Shown here piece by piece: positions 53,364 to 63,099 of a stretch of DNA of 64,000 nt. This stretch comes from an uncultured Lentisphaeria bacterium (GTDB lineage Bacteria; Verrucomicrobiota; Lentisphaeria; JABSQK01; CAJWLW01). The first letter of the stretch is position 1; each line of letters begins with the position of its first letter. Under the pieces are notes generated by a model. The model did no database searches and had not been told where the DNA came from. It saw nothing but the letters and a program-made list of their open reading frames with translations. Position numbers and translations under genes: made by a program. The DNA is taken from NCBI GenBank assembly GCA_913042885.1, contig CAJWLW010000001.1, positions 1-64,000 of the forward strand. Direction: 5' to 3'.

Positions 53364-53840
53364 TCACAGGCCCGTGTACATATCGTCGATCATCGCGTAA
53401 TCCAGAACCTCGTCGGGTCCGAACCACAGGGCCACTTCGCGTTCGGCATCCTCTGCATTGGCGCTGGCGTGGACCAGGTTGCAGAGGAACCGGTCGGATC
53501 CGCGTTCCAGAGGCTGATGCGCATAATCGCCACGGATCGTGCCCGGCAACGCACTGGCCGGTTCCGTATTGCCGACGAGTTGACGTACCTTGGCGATCGC
53601 CCCGGTGCCGCCCAGCACAAACACCAGGGCCGGGCCGACGGTGATGTACGCTTCCAGCGACGGATAGAACGGTTTGTCGACGTGCTCGGCGTAGTGTGCT
53701 TTTGACTGCTCCTCGGTTGTCTGCACAAAGCGCATAGCGTGGATCTTCAGGCCGACGTTTTCGAAGCGGCTGATCAGGGTGCCCACCATGCGGCGCTGCA
53801 CACCGTCCGGCTTGACGATAATCAGGGTCTTTTCGTACAT
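53364..53840 (-). CDS. ndk: Nucleoside diphosphate kinase
   Basis: 158 residues from the ATG at 53840, with AAAGGA eight bases before it; a longer open frame continues upstream but reads as non-coding. MYEKTLIIVKPDGVQRR is the family start, with the later IRGDYAHQ. In the usual catalytic motif NLVHASDS, this protein has NLVHASANAEDA, so the catalytic His in VHAS is present. It transfers phosphate between nucleotides. Its stop lies 28 bases before lpxK, with which it may be cotranscribed. Confidence 0.95.
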   Translation of the reverse strand: MYEKTLIIVKPDGVQRRMVGTLISRFENVGLKIHAMRFVQTTEEQSKAHYAEHVDKPFYPSLEAYITVGPALVFVLGGTGAIAKVRQLVGNTEPASALPGTIRGDYAHQPLERGSDRFLCNLVHASANAEDAEREVALWFGPDEVLDYAMIDDMYTGL

Positions 53841-54017
53841 GTTCGAATTCCTTTGGGGCCAAAGTGATAGAGAAATGATAGAGAAACGGCGAAGGAAAAG
53901 GCGGTAAGCTACGGCCGTGGTCCGGAATATCAAGGCAGTTGGATTCAGTATAGCCATGCCTGCTTTCCCGTTCTTGCCGGCTTTGCATTGACCGGAACCG
54001 CAGGCATCGTATCTGCC

Positions 54018-54332
54018 ATGAATACACCGCACAGAAAAACCACTGCGGTCGGCTCGTATCCGCTTCCGGATTGGTGCGCCACGATGCCCAGCGAACAACC
54101 GGTGATTGATGCGACGAGTGTTGTTGTCGATACGCAACGCCAACTCGGTATCGATCTGCCGACAGACGTTGAACTGTACCGATTCGATGTCAATCATCCG
54201 GATACGAACGGCATGATCGACTACTTCATTCGCCCACTCGACGGTGTCCGTTCAACGGTGGGCTGCGGTGACTGTCAGGCGTTTGCTGCGCAAAAGACGA
54301 CGTCATTCCGCGCCAAACCCCTGGTCAGGTAA
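54018..54332 (+). pseudogene. Truncated methionine-synthase-II-like (MetE/UROD-superfamily) gene
   Basis: A 104-codon remnant of a protein family normally about 370 residues long. The visible part is the N-terminus: VGSYPLPDWCATMPSEQ, then IDATSVVVDTQRQLGIDLPT with DVELYRFDVNHPDTNG and QAFAAQKTTSFRAKP. Then the frame ends with a stop and nothing recognisable continues. So the C-terminal catalytic part is missing. The remaining reading frame is well conserved, which points to a recent loss or to an intact downstream part moved elsewhere. Confidence 0.7.
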
Positions 54333-54389
54333 TCTCACGGCTATCGCACGGAGCTCGGGAGATCGGAGAACGACCGAATTCTGCTGAAT

Positions 54390-55445
54390 CTACTTCGACG
54401 CTACAAAGAAGCTGTCGTAGACATGGCTGCGCACAATGATGTAGGCGCCCGGCATGGTTGGCACGTAGCTGGCGCCGAAGCTGGGATCGGCGGTTTCCAT
54501 CATCAGCATGCACTGGGCAATGAAGCGCTGCCATTTCAGAGGTTCCTCGATATTGTCGAGACCAAAATAGGCGTGCACTCGGCCGCGATGCTTCCTGCCG
54601 TAGTTGCGTAGTTTGACGAAAAGCCCCAGACCGATGGTGTTGGCAAACACCGGCACGGGTGCGCTGGCGGACGAGGTGGTTTCGTTCTGGTCGATTGTGC
54701 CGAAGGTCAGCGGTGCGCCGCGTACCCACAGAACCTGCTCCGCCAGGGAGCGGTTGAGGCGTACGCCGAAGGTGCTTTCCCAGAACATGATGTGACCGAT
54801 CTTGCCGACGCCGCCGGTAAAGATGACGCCGGCGCCTTTTTTCATCAACCTATCGATTTTCTTCTCGTAACTGTGCAGGTGCTTGCCGGCGGCGAAGTTG
54901 CGGTTCTTCGTCGGAATCTGATGGTCCGCGTCGAGCAGGTCGAAGAACTGTTCGGCCATGTCCTGGCGGAACGTGGTCATGTACGGATAATCCTTTTTCG
55001 CTATCATCTCGCCGTCTTGCGTCGCCCACTCGTCCATTGCGAAGGTATGTATCAGCGAGGTATCGACGGTGCCGAGCTTGTTGATGAGCTGCGCGATGAT
55101 CGGGTACTGCCCCATGGGCCCGACCGGCGTGATCCAGATGACCGGGCGTCCGGCCGAGGTATGCTCCGTCAGGCGGTTGAAGATGTTGATCGCCATCGTC
55201 GAGTTGTGCATCTCCAGCGAATCCACGATCTCGACGCCGAAGTCGGTGTGCCAGTGTTTCTTGCGCTTGAGTAGATCCTTTGGCGTCGGTGGTTTGGTGC
55301 GGACGCGGTCCCGCAGGGCCTGCACGGTGCCAGAGTATTCGGCAGGGTGTCCAATATACGATTTCGAGCGCCCGAACTTCTGCTGATTCTTGTCGACAAT
55401 GGCTTGCAGCTTCTTGGTGGCTTCGGGGATATTGGTCTCTATCAT
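54390..55445 (-). CDS. NagB/RpiA-superfamily glucosamine-6-phosphate-deaminase-like protein
   Basis: 351 residues, AAGGAG seven bases before the ATG. The VDTSLIHTFAMDEWA motif resembles the NagB catalytic region around Asp and the downstream His (TFAMDEW ... HIMFWESTFG). The protein is longer than NagB (about 265 residues), so it is a distinct subgroup, probably with additional N-terminal helix domain. Likely a sugar-phosphate isomerase or deaminase. It is on the minus strand, with the E1-E2-glycosidase operon upstream. Substrate unknown. Confidence 0.75.
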   Translation of the reverse strand: MIETNIPEATKKLQAIVDKNQQKFGRSKSYIGHPAEYSGTVQALRDRVRTKPPTPKDLLKRKKHWHTDFGVEIVDSLEMHNSTMAINIFNRLTEHTSAGRPVIWITPVGPMGQYPIIAQLINKLGTVDTSLIHTFAMDEWATQDGEMIAKKDYPYMTTFRQDMAEQFFDLLDADHQIPTKNRNFAAGKHLHSYEKKIDRLMKKGAGVIFTGGVGKIGHIMFWESTFGVRLNRSLAEQVLWVRGAPLTFGTIDQNETTSSASAPVPVFANTIGLGLFVKLRNYGRKHRGRVHAYFGLDNIEEPLKWQRFIAQCMLMMETADPSFGASYVPTMPGAYIIVRSHVYDSFFVASK

Positions 55446-55561
55446 GACTGTCTCCTTAAGGGGCTGAAGGGTGCATGTGGTTATCGTAAACCTAACTCTT
55501 AATCTGATGGTTCATGAGATCACAAATTCAAAATAAAGGTATGCAGGTGTCTGTGCAAGGA

Positions 55562-57736
55562 TCACTCCTCGTGCTTTTTCTCAATTTCGCTGCCTGTAGG
55601 CTCCGGTCGCCAGTAGGCGCGCAGCACCAGTTCCGCCAGCTTCGACTGGGGTGAGTAGTGCGGCTCGTCTGGGAACGGCGGGCGATTGGCGCTCCAGCTC
55701 CACCAGAACATGCCGGCAAGCCAGTCGTGGCGTGGAAACACGTCGAGCACGGCATGATAGCAGGCGGCCTGCTCGATGTTGTCGAGCTCGGCGCGGTTGC
55801 CGGACCAGTACCAGGGCCGGACGTTGGCGCCGTCCTGGTTGTTGAAGCCGACCTCGGTAAAAATAATCGACCGCTTCTGGTCACTCGCGAATTTCTCCAA
55901 ACGCTCGGCCCAACTCCCATAGCCCGCGATGATCTCGCGCAGTCCGGCATTCTTGTCCCGCGTCGCTTCGAAATAAGCATCGATGCCGATGTAATCGAGA
56001 GTGTCCCAGAAACGCACGACGTAGAAATTGTCGTGCAGCGCGGCGTACGTAAGCTTGCCCTTGTAGCCACGGTCGCGGACATTGGAAATCAGGATTTTCC
56101 ACTCACGGGTGTAGGGCACCATCTTCTTCAGTTCGACCCCGACACAAAAAATCTCAACCTGCTCGGCGATTGCCAGATCGACGTACGGCATGAGGAAAGC
56201 AGTGTAGCTGGTGAACCAGGCTTTGACGTCCCTTTCGGTCGGCTTGATAAGGCCGCGCCACATATGGTCGTCTTTTGCTTCGATAGCCAGGTTGAGGTGG
56301 GGCTTGAGCATGACCTGCAGACCGGTTTCGCGGGCCGCGTGGATGACGGTACGTATTTCGTCGACCGTGAGCGTCTTTTCAGAGTCGGCGATGATCTCGA
56401 CAGACCGTGGTCCGTGCTGATAGCCGGTCATTGTGAGGCTCACGCGATCAGCGCCCGAAGCCTTGATGTCGTGCAAAGCCTGGCGCCAGTGACTGTCCTG
56501 TAGGTCGCGCCTGGACCAGATCGGCAGGGCCATGCCCTTGTAATAGTTCGTTGCCTTTTTACCGGTTCCGCCGTTGTCGGTGGCGAGTTTCTGCAACAGT
56601 TCCCGGTGAAGTGAGGTAAAATGACCTGGCGTCTCGTGCACGTAGGTCAGCGCGTCCCGCCATTGCGACGTTGCGGCCGCTGCCTGGATCGGCGTCTCCG
56701 GTTGCGGAAAACCGTTGCGGATGGCGAAATTCACCCGGCCTGGATCGTCGTTCAGGCGCTCCAGGAACTGCCGGCGCGGCGGCAGTTCGAGCCATTCGCT
56801 GCGTAGTGGATGAAAGAGAAACAGATGTTCGTTGCCGCGCTCGTCACGGAAGGTGACGGTCGCTGTGGTGTAGTCGGCGTCGCGCATGTCGATAACTTCG
56901 AGCCGCCTCTTCATCGGTGGCCGGACGATTTGCCAGCCTTCGGCTTTTCGGTCGCAGGAAAGCAGGTGGTCACCGGCAGCAATCAACAAACGGTCCCTGG
57001 TAATCGCCAGGTAGCGCACGGTGGCCCGTTCGCAGCCGAACGCTGTTACCTTTGGTGCCAGGTCGGTGCGGGTCCGCGTGGTCTCGTCGTAGACCTGAAG
57101 GAATTTGTCCTCGACAGCGATCCAGACGCGCATTCGGTTATCACGCTCGCGCCAGGTGTTCATGATGCGGCCGCCGGCCTTGTCCAGAATTTCAAAGCGC
57201 GTCTCCTCGGCAGCGAAGGTATCGGTGTGCAGCAACTGGTCGAACTGGTCCTGCACCATGCCGCGGATGGCCGGATCGTTGATCGCGGCGATCAGCGCGC
57301 GGACGTCGGCCAATTTGATATGATTGAAGAACATTGCGTTCGACTGCACGGCGCCGGCCAGGATCCTTGCGATTTCCGCAGACTTCCCGTCAACCAGCAG
57401 CACGTGTGCCTGCAACAGGCGATAGCGGGCGCTGTAAGGGCGCAACCGCAGGGCGGTGCGGGCGCAGGCTGCCGCTGCGGTGACGTTGTCGAGCGCCAGG
57501 TAGGTCCAGCCGAGCCGGCCCCAGAGTGGGTCGTTGAGCGGGTCGTCGCCCAGTTGTGCCGCGAGCTTCTTGCGGACATGCTCGGCGTTGTTGGCCTGGA
57601 CCCGCGGCGTAGCCATTTCCATGACGTATTCGCGCGTCAGCAGTGAGTCGTCGGCGGCGGCTGGCAGGGGCAGGAGAGAAAACAACAGCGCTGCACACAG
57701 TTGCAGCCGCCTTCCGTGTCTGGCGCACTGTGCCAA
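55562..57736 (-). CDS. Exported GH113-like glycoside hydrolase with TPR-like N-terminus
   Basis: 724 residues from a TTG that begins one base after the E1 stop; GGGA lies seven bases before it. The N-terminus LAQCARHGRRLQLC is followed by a hydrophobic segment and AAADD, an export signal. Residues 45-110 resemble TPR helices. A beta-rich middle follows, and the last 350 residues form a TIM barrel with the acid/base Glu in FCVGVELKKM and the likely nucleophile Glu in FTEVGFNN, as in GH113 mannanase-type enzymes. Probably hydrolyses a beta-mannan-like polymer in the periplasm or outside. Start codon is by inference from the signal peptide. Confidence 0.75.
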   Translation of the reverse strand: MAQCARHGRRLQLCAALLFSLLPLPAAADDSLLTREYVMEMATPRVQANNAEHVRKKLAAQLGDDPLNDPLWGRLGWTYLALDNVTAAAACARTALRLRPYSARYRLLQAHVLLVDGKSAEIARILAGAVQSNAMFFNHIKLADVRALIAAINDPAIRGMVQDQFDQLLHTDTFAAEETRFEILDKAGGRIMNTWRERDNRMRVWIAVEDKFLQVYDETTRTRTDLAPKVTAFGCERATVRYLAITRDRLLIAAGDHLLSCDRKAEGWQIVRPPMKRRLEVIDMRDADYTTATVTFRDERGNEHLFLFHPLRSEWLELPPRRQFLERLNDDPGRVNFAIRNGFPQPETPIQAAAATSQWRDALTYVHETPGHFTSLHRELLQKLATDNGGTGKKATNYYKGMALPIWSRRDLQDSHWRQALHDIKASGADRVSLTMTGYQHGPRSVEIIADSEKTLTVDEIRTVIHAARETGLQVMLKPHLNLAIEAKDDHMWRGLIKPTERDVKAWFTSYTAFLMPYVDLAIAEQVEIFCVGVELKKMVPYTREWKILISNVRDRGYKGKLTYAALHDNFYVVRFWDTLDYIGIDAYFEATRDKNAGLREIIAGYGSWAERLEKFASDQKRSIIFTEVGFNNQDGANVRPWYWSGNRAELDNIEQAACYHAVLDVFPRHDWLAGMFWWSWSANRPPFPDEPHYSPQSKLAELVLRAYWRPEPTGSEIEKKHEE

Positions 57737-57737
57737 T

Positions 57738-60203
57738 TTAGATCCCGAGACTGCTGAGGCGGATGTGTTCTTCGTTCGAGAAATCGCTGACACAGGTATG
57801 TCCGGAAAGCGGCAGGATCTTTTGGTGGATGGCGTCGACCAGCCATTCCGGCTGTGGGAAGAAGGCTTTCTCCAGCTCGTACGCCGGCGTGATCCAGTTG
57901 CGCGACCCAACCACGACGGCAGGGGCGTCGAGATAGTCAAAGGCGAGTTCCGAGATGTTCTGGGCGACGTCGTTGAGGAAGGAGCCGCGCTGGCAGGCGT
58001 CACTGCACAGCAGGACGCGCCCGGTCTTTTTCACCGACTCGACGATTGGTGCGTAGTTCAGCGGTGCCAGCGTGCGCAAATCGACGAGCTCTGCTTCCAG
58101 TCCGTAGCCTTGCAGCATGTCGGCGGCCTTGAGGGCGGTGTACAGCGTATGCCCGGCGGTGACGATGGTGATGTCCTTGCCGCTGCGCTTGATGTCCGGC
58201 TCGCCGAGCGGGACTTCGTAGAACCCCTCCGGCACGCCGTCGGGCTGGAACAGTTCGCCGATGTCGTAGCTGCGCTGGGATTCGAAAAAGATGACCGGAT
58301 CGGTGCCGCGCAGTGCGGCGTTCATCAGGCCTTTAGCGTCGTACGGGGTGGCCGGAAAGACGACCTTGAGCCCTGGTATGTGGGTGCACAGACTCGAGAA
58401 ATCCTGGGAATGCTGAGCGCCGTATTTCGAACCGACCGAGACGCGGATGATCACCGGCATCGGCAGTACGCCCGCACTCATGGCTTGCCACTTGGAAAGC
58501 TGGTTGAAAATCTCGTCGCCCGAGCGCCCGAGGAAATCGCAGTACATCAGTTCGGCAATGACACGACCACCGCATAGTCCGTAACCAACGGCGGCGCCGA
58601 CGATGGCACCTTCGGAAATCGGCGAGTTGAACAGGCGCTGGTAGGGCAGGGCTTCGGTCAGGCCGCGGTAGACAGCGAAGGCACCGCCCCAGTCACGGTT
58701 CTCCTCGCCCCAGGCGACCAGCGTCGGATCGGTGTAGAAACCGTCCAAAATCGCCTCGAAAATGGCGTCGCGGTATTGCACCGCTTTGCCTTTGGCGAGT
58801 TCTTTGCCGCTGTCGTCGACACCTTTGCGGCTGCGGCGGGCGATTTGCTTGACGCGCGGATTATTTTCCTTCGGCATGTTGACCGTGCATTCCCGGTCTT
58901 CCATTTTCTCGATGTTGTTGTCGGAGTACATGAACCGGGCGACAGCATCGGGGTCGGTCAACGGGTCGAGACGCGGCGACAGCTCGTCGTCTATCGCCAG
59001 CTTCAAGGCGTTTACTATGATTGCACCCGTCTCTTCGCGGATCGTGTCGAGCTGGTCCTGGGTGCAGACCTCGTGTTTGACCAGATCGTTGCCGTAGATG
59101 ATGATCGGGTCGACGGCTTCCCAGGCAGCGATCTCCTCGCGTTCACGATAGGAGGAGGCGTCGGAGGGCGAGTGTCCGGAAACGCGGTAGGTGAGGGTGT
59201 CGAGCAGCACCGGCCCTTCCTTCTTCTTCAGCACATCGACCTTGCGCTGAAAGGCGTCGATAACGGCCAGCGGATTGTAGCCGTCGATGCGTTCGCTATG
59301 CATCTGGTGGCGATTGGCGCCGGCGCCGACGCGTGCCATGATTTCCTGGCCCATGGTTTCGCCAAGGGTCTGACCGCCCATGCCGTAGAGGTTGTTCATG
59401 ACGTTGATGATCAACGGCAGCCCGCCTTTGAACTCGCCTTCCCACAGCTCCTTGTACTGCCCCATCGTGGCCATGCAGATCGCTTCCCAGACAGGCCCGC
59501 AACCCATCGATGCATCGCCGATATTACAGACGACGATACCGGGCTTCTGATTGATTTTCTTGAACAGTGAGGCGCCGACCGAGATGTCCGCCGAGCCACC
59601 GACGATGGCGTTGTTCGGGTAAATGCCGAAGCCCGGGAAAAAGACGTGCATCGAACCGCCGAGACCGCGGTTGAAACCGGTTTGCCTCCCGAATATCTCC
59701 GCCAGCGCGCCGTACACCAGGAAATCTGTCGCCAGCGCTTTGACGTTGTCGCGCTTGTTGCGCTCGACGACCCGCAGCGTCTCGCCGGCGAACTGGTCTT
59801 CCATGATCCGCAGCAGCGTGTCGTCCTGGTTCTTTGCGATGGCGCTCAGACCCTTCGCCAGAATCTCACCGTGACTGCGGTGTGAACCGAAAATAAAATC
59901 GTCGGTGTCGAGTACGTAAGCCTGGCCGACAGCCGACGCTTCCTGGCCGATCGACAGATGTGCCGGTCCCGGATAGTCGTAGGCGATGCCACTGTATTCG
60001 CCGGTCGTCTTGATCAGGTTCAGCATCGTCTCGAATTCACGGATCACCGCCATATCGCGGTAGATTCCGATCATCTCGTCGGTCGAAAAGTTCTTGCACT
60101 CGGCAGCGAACGAGCGGCGATAGTGGTTGACCGGAATGTCGGTCAGTTTGACGTGGCTGCGCTTACGAACTTTTTTCGGATCGATGAACTGTGATTTAGG
60201 CAT
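57738..60203 (-). CDS. 2-oxoacid dehydrogenase E1, fused alpha and beta subunits
   Basis: 821 residues from the ATG at 60203. The alpha half carries the thiamine-diphosphate motif CNIGDASMGCGPVW ... INVMNN. The beta half starts about residue 460 (YRDAIFEAILDGF) and has GRVIAELMYCDFLGRSGDEI and IVTAGHTLYTALKAA. It decarboxylates a 2-oxoacid (pyruvate, branched or acetoin) to feed the downstream E2. The E2 gene lies 38 bases upstream in the same operon, and the glycosidase gene follows within one base. An E3 was not seen. Substrate is not determined by sequence. Confidence 0.92.
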   Translation of the reverse strand: MPKSQFIDPKKVRKRSHVKLTDIPVNHYRRSFAAECKNFSTDEMIGIYRDMAVIREFETMLNLIKTTGEYSGIAYDYPGPAHLSIGQEASAVGQAYVLDTDDFIFGSHRSHGEILAKGLSAIAKNQDDTLLRIMEDQFAGETLRVVERNKRDNVKALATDFLVYGALAEIFGRQTGFNRGLGGSMHVFFPGFGIYPNNAIVGGSADISVGASLFKKINQKPGIVVCNIGDASMGCGPVWEAICMATMGQYKELWEGEFKGGLPLIINVMNNLYGMGGQTLGETMGQEIMARVGAGANRHQMHSERIDGYNPLAVIDAFQRKVDVLKKKEGPVLLDTLTYRVSGHSPSDASSYREREEIAAWEAVDPIIIYGNDLVKHEVCTQDQLDTIREETGAIIVNALKLAIDDELSPRLDPLTDPDAVARFMYSDNNIEKMEDRECTVNMPKENNPRVKQIARRSRKGVDDSGKELAKGKAVQYRDAIFEAILDGFYTDPTLVAWGEENRDWGGAFAVYRGLTEALPYQRLFNSPISEGAIVGAAVGYGLCGGRVIAELMYCDFLGRSGDEIFNQLSKWQAMSAGVLPMPVIIRVSVGSKYGAQHSQDFSSLCTHIPGLKVVFPATPYDAKGLMNAALRGTDPVIFFESQRSYDIGELFQPDGVPEGFYEVPLGEPDIKRSGKDITIVTAGHTLYTALKAADMLQGYGLEAELVDLRTLAPLNYAPIVESVKKTGRVLLCSDACQRGSFLNDVAQNISELAFDYLDAPAVVVGSRNWITPAYELEKAFFPQPEWLVDAIHQKILPLSGHTCVSDFSNEEHIRLSSLGI

Positions 60204-60241
60204 AAATAAGATTCCGTCTTGCAGATTGCGGCTTGCAGTTG

Positions 60242-61507
60242 TTACAGGAACAGTGCCAGGTCGAAGTTCGCGATATTTGCACACAGCGCCTTGAGATAGG
60301 CTGCAGCAGGTGCACCGTCGACAGCGCGATGATCGATGGTCAGGGACAACCCCAGGTGCGGGCGCATGACGTAGTCGTCGTTTTCCTGCACCGGGCGCGG
60401 TGTGATCGTGTTGACGCCGAGGATGGCTACCTGCGGCAGGTTCAGCACCGGCGTGAATGACTCGATGCCGAAAGAACCGAGGTTGGAAATGGTGAACGTG
60501 CCGCCGGTCATCTGGTCGGAGGAAATTGTGCCGTCACGCACCTGGCCGGCGAGTTCCTTGCCGGCCAGCGCCAGCTCGTTCAGCGTCATGTTGTTGGCGA
60601 ACGGAATCACCGGCACCAGCAGGCCGCGCGGGGAATCGGCGGCAAACGCCAGGTGCACGTTCTCGAACTGGCGTATCTTGTCGCCCAGAAAATGAGCGTT
60701 CATCTCAGGGAACTGCAGCAGCGTTCGTACCGTTGCGTATGCCACCAGATCGTTGATGTTGATGTCCGTGATGCCGAGCTTCTCGCGTCGCTCCTTGATG
60801 ACGCGGCGACAGGCCATGATCGCGGTAGCTTCGGCGCCGGCGGTGAGCGTGAACTGCGCGGCCTGCTGCAGCGATTCGACCATGCGCGTGGCGATGATCT
60901 TGCGGATGTTGCTGAGCTTGATGTCCTTGACGCTGTCGCCTTCGAGCACCGGCCCAGGCGCTACGGTTGCCGTGGCGGACGGCGCTGCAGTCGTAGTCGC
61001 CGATGCGGCAGGCGCCGCCAAAACGTCGCGTTCGATTACCCGTCCCTGTGGCCCGGAACCCGATAGGCTGCGAGGATCTACACCGGCAGCTGCCGCGGCC
61101 TGGCGTGCCCGCGGGGAAACACCCTGATTGGCCCCTGGCGCGGTCGTGGCAGTGGCGGGATGAACCGGGGCTGCGGGCGTGGCTATTGCAGGTGGTGGCG
61201 TTGCAGCTTCGCACTCTGGCGCTGCCGGTGCGGGGGCTGCGGCAGGTGCGAACGCCGTGGGGTCTTCACCGTCATCGCCAATGACTGCCATATTGCTGAG
61301 CACCGGTACATCGTCGCCCTCATTGTAGAAAGTGGCGAGCAACGTGCCGTCCACCGGCGATTCGAACTCGAACGATGCCTTGTCGGTCTCGTAATTGAAC
61401 AGAATCTCGCCGGCAGCGACGGCGTCGCCTTCGGATTTACACCACTCGATCAGGACACAGACCTCGACAGACTGGCCCTGAATTGGCATTGCGATAGGGG
61501 TTGCCAT
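60242..61507 (-). CDS. Dihydrolipoamide acyltransferase E2
   Basis: 421 residues from the ATG at 61507. Single lipoyl domain with the lipoyl-Lys in NYETDKASFEF, an Ala/Pro-rich linker to about residue 125, a peripheral subunit-binding domain (VSPRARQAAAAAG), a second linker and the catalytic core with TIDHRAVDG, where the His acts. It transfers the acyl group made by E1 to CoA. It is the first gene of the E2-E1-glycosidase operon on the minus strand. The E3 is absent from the window, so the complex must share an E3 elsewhere. Confidence 0.93.
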   Translation of the reverse strand: MATPIAMPIQGQSVEVCVLIEWCKSEGDAVAAGEILFNYETDKASFEFESPVDGTLLATFYNEGDDVPVLSNMAVIGDDGEDPTAFAPAAAPAPAAPECEAATPPPAIATPAAPVHPATATTAPGANQGVSPRARQAAAAAGVDPRSLSGSGPQGRVIERDVLAAPAASATTTAAPSATATVAPGPVLEGDSVKDIKLSNIRKIIATRMVESLQQAAQFTLTAGAEATAIMACRRVIKERREKLGITDININDLVAYATVRTLLQFPEMNAHFLGDKIRQFENVHLAFAADSPRGLLVPVIPFANNMTLNELALAGKELAGQVRDGTISSDQMTGGTFTISNLGSFGIESFTPVLNLPQVAILGVNTITPRPVQENDDYVMRPHLGLSLTIDHRAVDGAPAAAYLKALCANIANFDLALFL

Positions 61508-61707
61508 CGGCCGCTCCGCATTCGTTGAATAGCCAAAACAAAGCACGGAATATAGCACGAATTAACGAGGTGTCGCCGCTGTGCAGAAGCTGTTTAGAAG
61601 GGGAACCGCGAGGTGGTACCGCTGACTCGGCCGTGAATGCGAACGTTAAAGTACAATCCCTGTTGTGATCTCGGCTCACAGGGGCAGCCGTACAAAACCG
61701 CGGCCGA

Positions 61708-62346
61708 TTACCGCGGCGGCTTGCTCGCGTATAGCGCCGCCATGGAGAGGAAGAATAGAAGGCAGGCCGTGAACTCGGCGATCTCTTCGACGTAAGCGAT
61801 GTAGGACAAGGGCGGGCCGACGTCCGCGGCGGTCTGGAAGAGAACTTCACAGGCGAATGCCATAGCGAAGCTGACCATCCCGGCGAGGAAGCTGAGCAGC
61901 GGTACTCGGTAGCGTGACAGGACCGGCAGTAGCCAGATCAGTGACACGCAGGCACCGGCCAGGTAGGCGCCCAGTACCCAGCTGCCGAATTGTTCGTGGA
62001 TCTCAAATACCTCGTCGCAGCCGCCGAACAGAAACCCAACACCGACAGGGAGCAGCACCCAGGTAGATTGGTCTGTGCCTGGCCGGCGCCTGTGCCGGAT
62101 ACCGATTGCTGCTGCCAGGTAGCCCGCACCGATCAGGCACGTGGCGGTCAACCAGTTGATGGCGTTGTTCTGGTGGATTACCGATTGACTGTCATCCGTC
62201 TTGCCGGTCGCCAAGTCCCAGCCGACCAGCATGAGCAGAACGGTAGCGCCCAGGATCAGTCCGATCGGTACGATAACAGTGCCGGCAGGCGCTGCGGCCG
62301 TTGCTTGTTTGCCATCGTCGGGTGTGGGGGAGCTGGAGCAGTCCAC
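61708..62346 (-). CDS. Polytopic membrane protein of unknown function
   Basis: 212 residues with about six transmembrane helices (for example VPIGLILGATVLLMLVGWDL). The motif FGGCDEVFEIHEQFG, containing Asp, Glu and His inside a helix, resembles a motif seen in several small unknown integral-membrane families. N-terminal 17 residues are hydrophilic, with a Cys-Ser run. No domain recognised. It is on the minus strand, downstream of the FGE-like gene, 81 bases apart. Function unknown. Confidence 0.65.
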   Translation of the reverse strand: MDCSSSPTPDDGKQATAAAPAGTVIVPIGLILGATVLLMLVGWDLATGKTDDSQSVIHQNNAINWLTATCLIGAGYLAAAIGIRHRRRPGTDQSTWVLLPVGVGFLFGGCDEVFEIHEQFGSWVLGAYLAGACVSLIWLLPVLSRYRVPLLSFLAGMVSFAMAFACEVLFQTAADVGPPLSYIAYVEEIAEFTACLLFFLSMAALYASKPPR

Positions 62347-62427
62347 AAATTTCCTTGTTAAGCTTTAACGCGACGCGGTCACCGTAATGGAATCCGCCTC
62401 CCAACATTCCGGATTGCCCATGTCTGT

Positions 62428-63099
62428 TTACTTCAAAAGTACGGGGCGAAAGCCGAAGTTGATGAGGCAGCTGGACGGTTCTCGACGGTAGCGGTTGTCG
62501 ATGTGCAGGTACTCGGCCTGGTTGGTGCTGAAGGATCCGCCGCGCAGCTCGCAGGAGGTGCCCCCAGCCTCGAACGTCCATTCGTATGCGTTGCCGCCGA
62601 TGCCGACCAGGCCCCAATCGTTTTCGCCCGCTTCTTCGACCGGGCAGGTCACGGGAAAACCATCGTTGTAGCCCTTGATAGATTCCCAGTCCGGAAAACA
62701 TTCGTGGGCTGATTCGTCGCTGAAGTTGCCGTACTTCGGCGGCCACTCGTTGCCCCAGGGGTATATGCGGCCATCACCGCAGCGAGCCAGCCTTGTCCAT
62801 TCGTTGTGGCTCGGTACGCGGAAGATGTATTTGTCGTTCAGGTCGCCGGATTCGATATCGCGTTCAATCAGCCATTCGCAGAACTCCCCGGCGTCATCGT
62901 AGCTGATGCCGACGGCCGGCTGGCGGTCTTCATCGAGCGAATGCCCCTCGTAGTCGCCGCTGTCGTGATCCGGGCGGAAACGGCGGTATTCGTCGTTGGC
63001 GATCATATTTTTTGCAACCCACATGCCAACGGCCTCGATCCAGACAAACGGGATGTTCAGCGTCGGTGACGTCCAATTTTCTCCAGGCAATGCTGGCAT
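62428..63099 (-). CDS. Formylglycine-generating-enzyme-like (SUMF1/EgtB) protein
   Basis: 223 residues from the ATG at 63099, which has GAGGGAA five bases before it. The fold signature is RVPSHNEWTRLARCG, YPWGNEWPP, GLVGIGGNAYEWT and ELRGGSFS, ending with NFGFRPV. The two catalytic Cys of true formylglycine-generating enzymes (in a C-x4-C stretch before the end) do not appear; one Cys in PSSCLINFGF stays. So this is probably a non-FGE member, such as a binding or EgtB-like protein. No sulfatase gene was seen in the window. A longer frame adds 73 unlike residues. Confidence 0.78.
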   Translation of the reverse strand: MPALPGENWTSPTLNIPFVWIEAVGMWVAKNMIANDEYRRFRPDHDSGDYEGHSLDEDRQPAVGISYDDAGEFCEWLIERDIESGDLNDKYIFRVPSHNEWTRLARCGDGRIYPWGNEWPPKYGNFSDESAHECFPDWESIKGYNDGFPVTCPVEEAGENDWGLVGIGGNAYEWTFEAGGTSCELRGGSFSTNQAEYLHIDNRYRREPSSCLINFGFRPVLLK

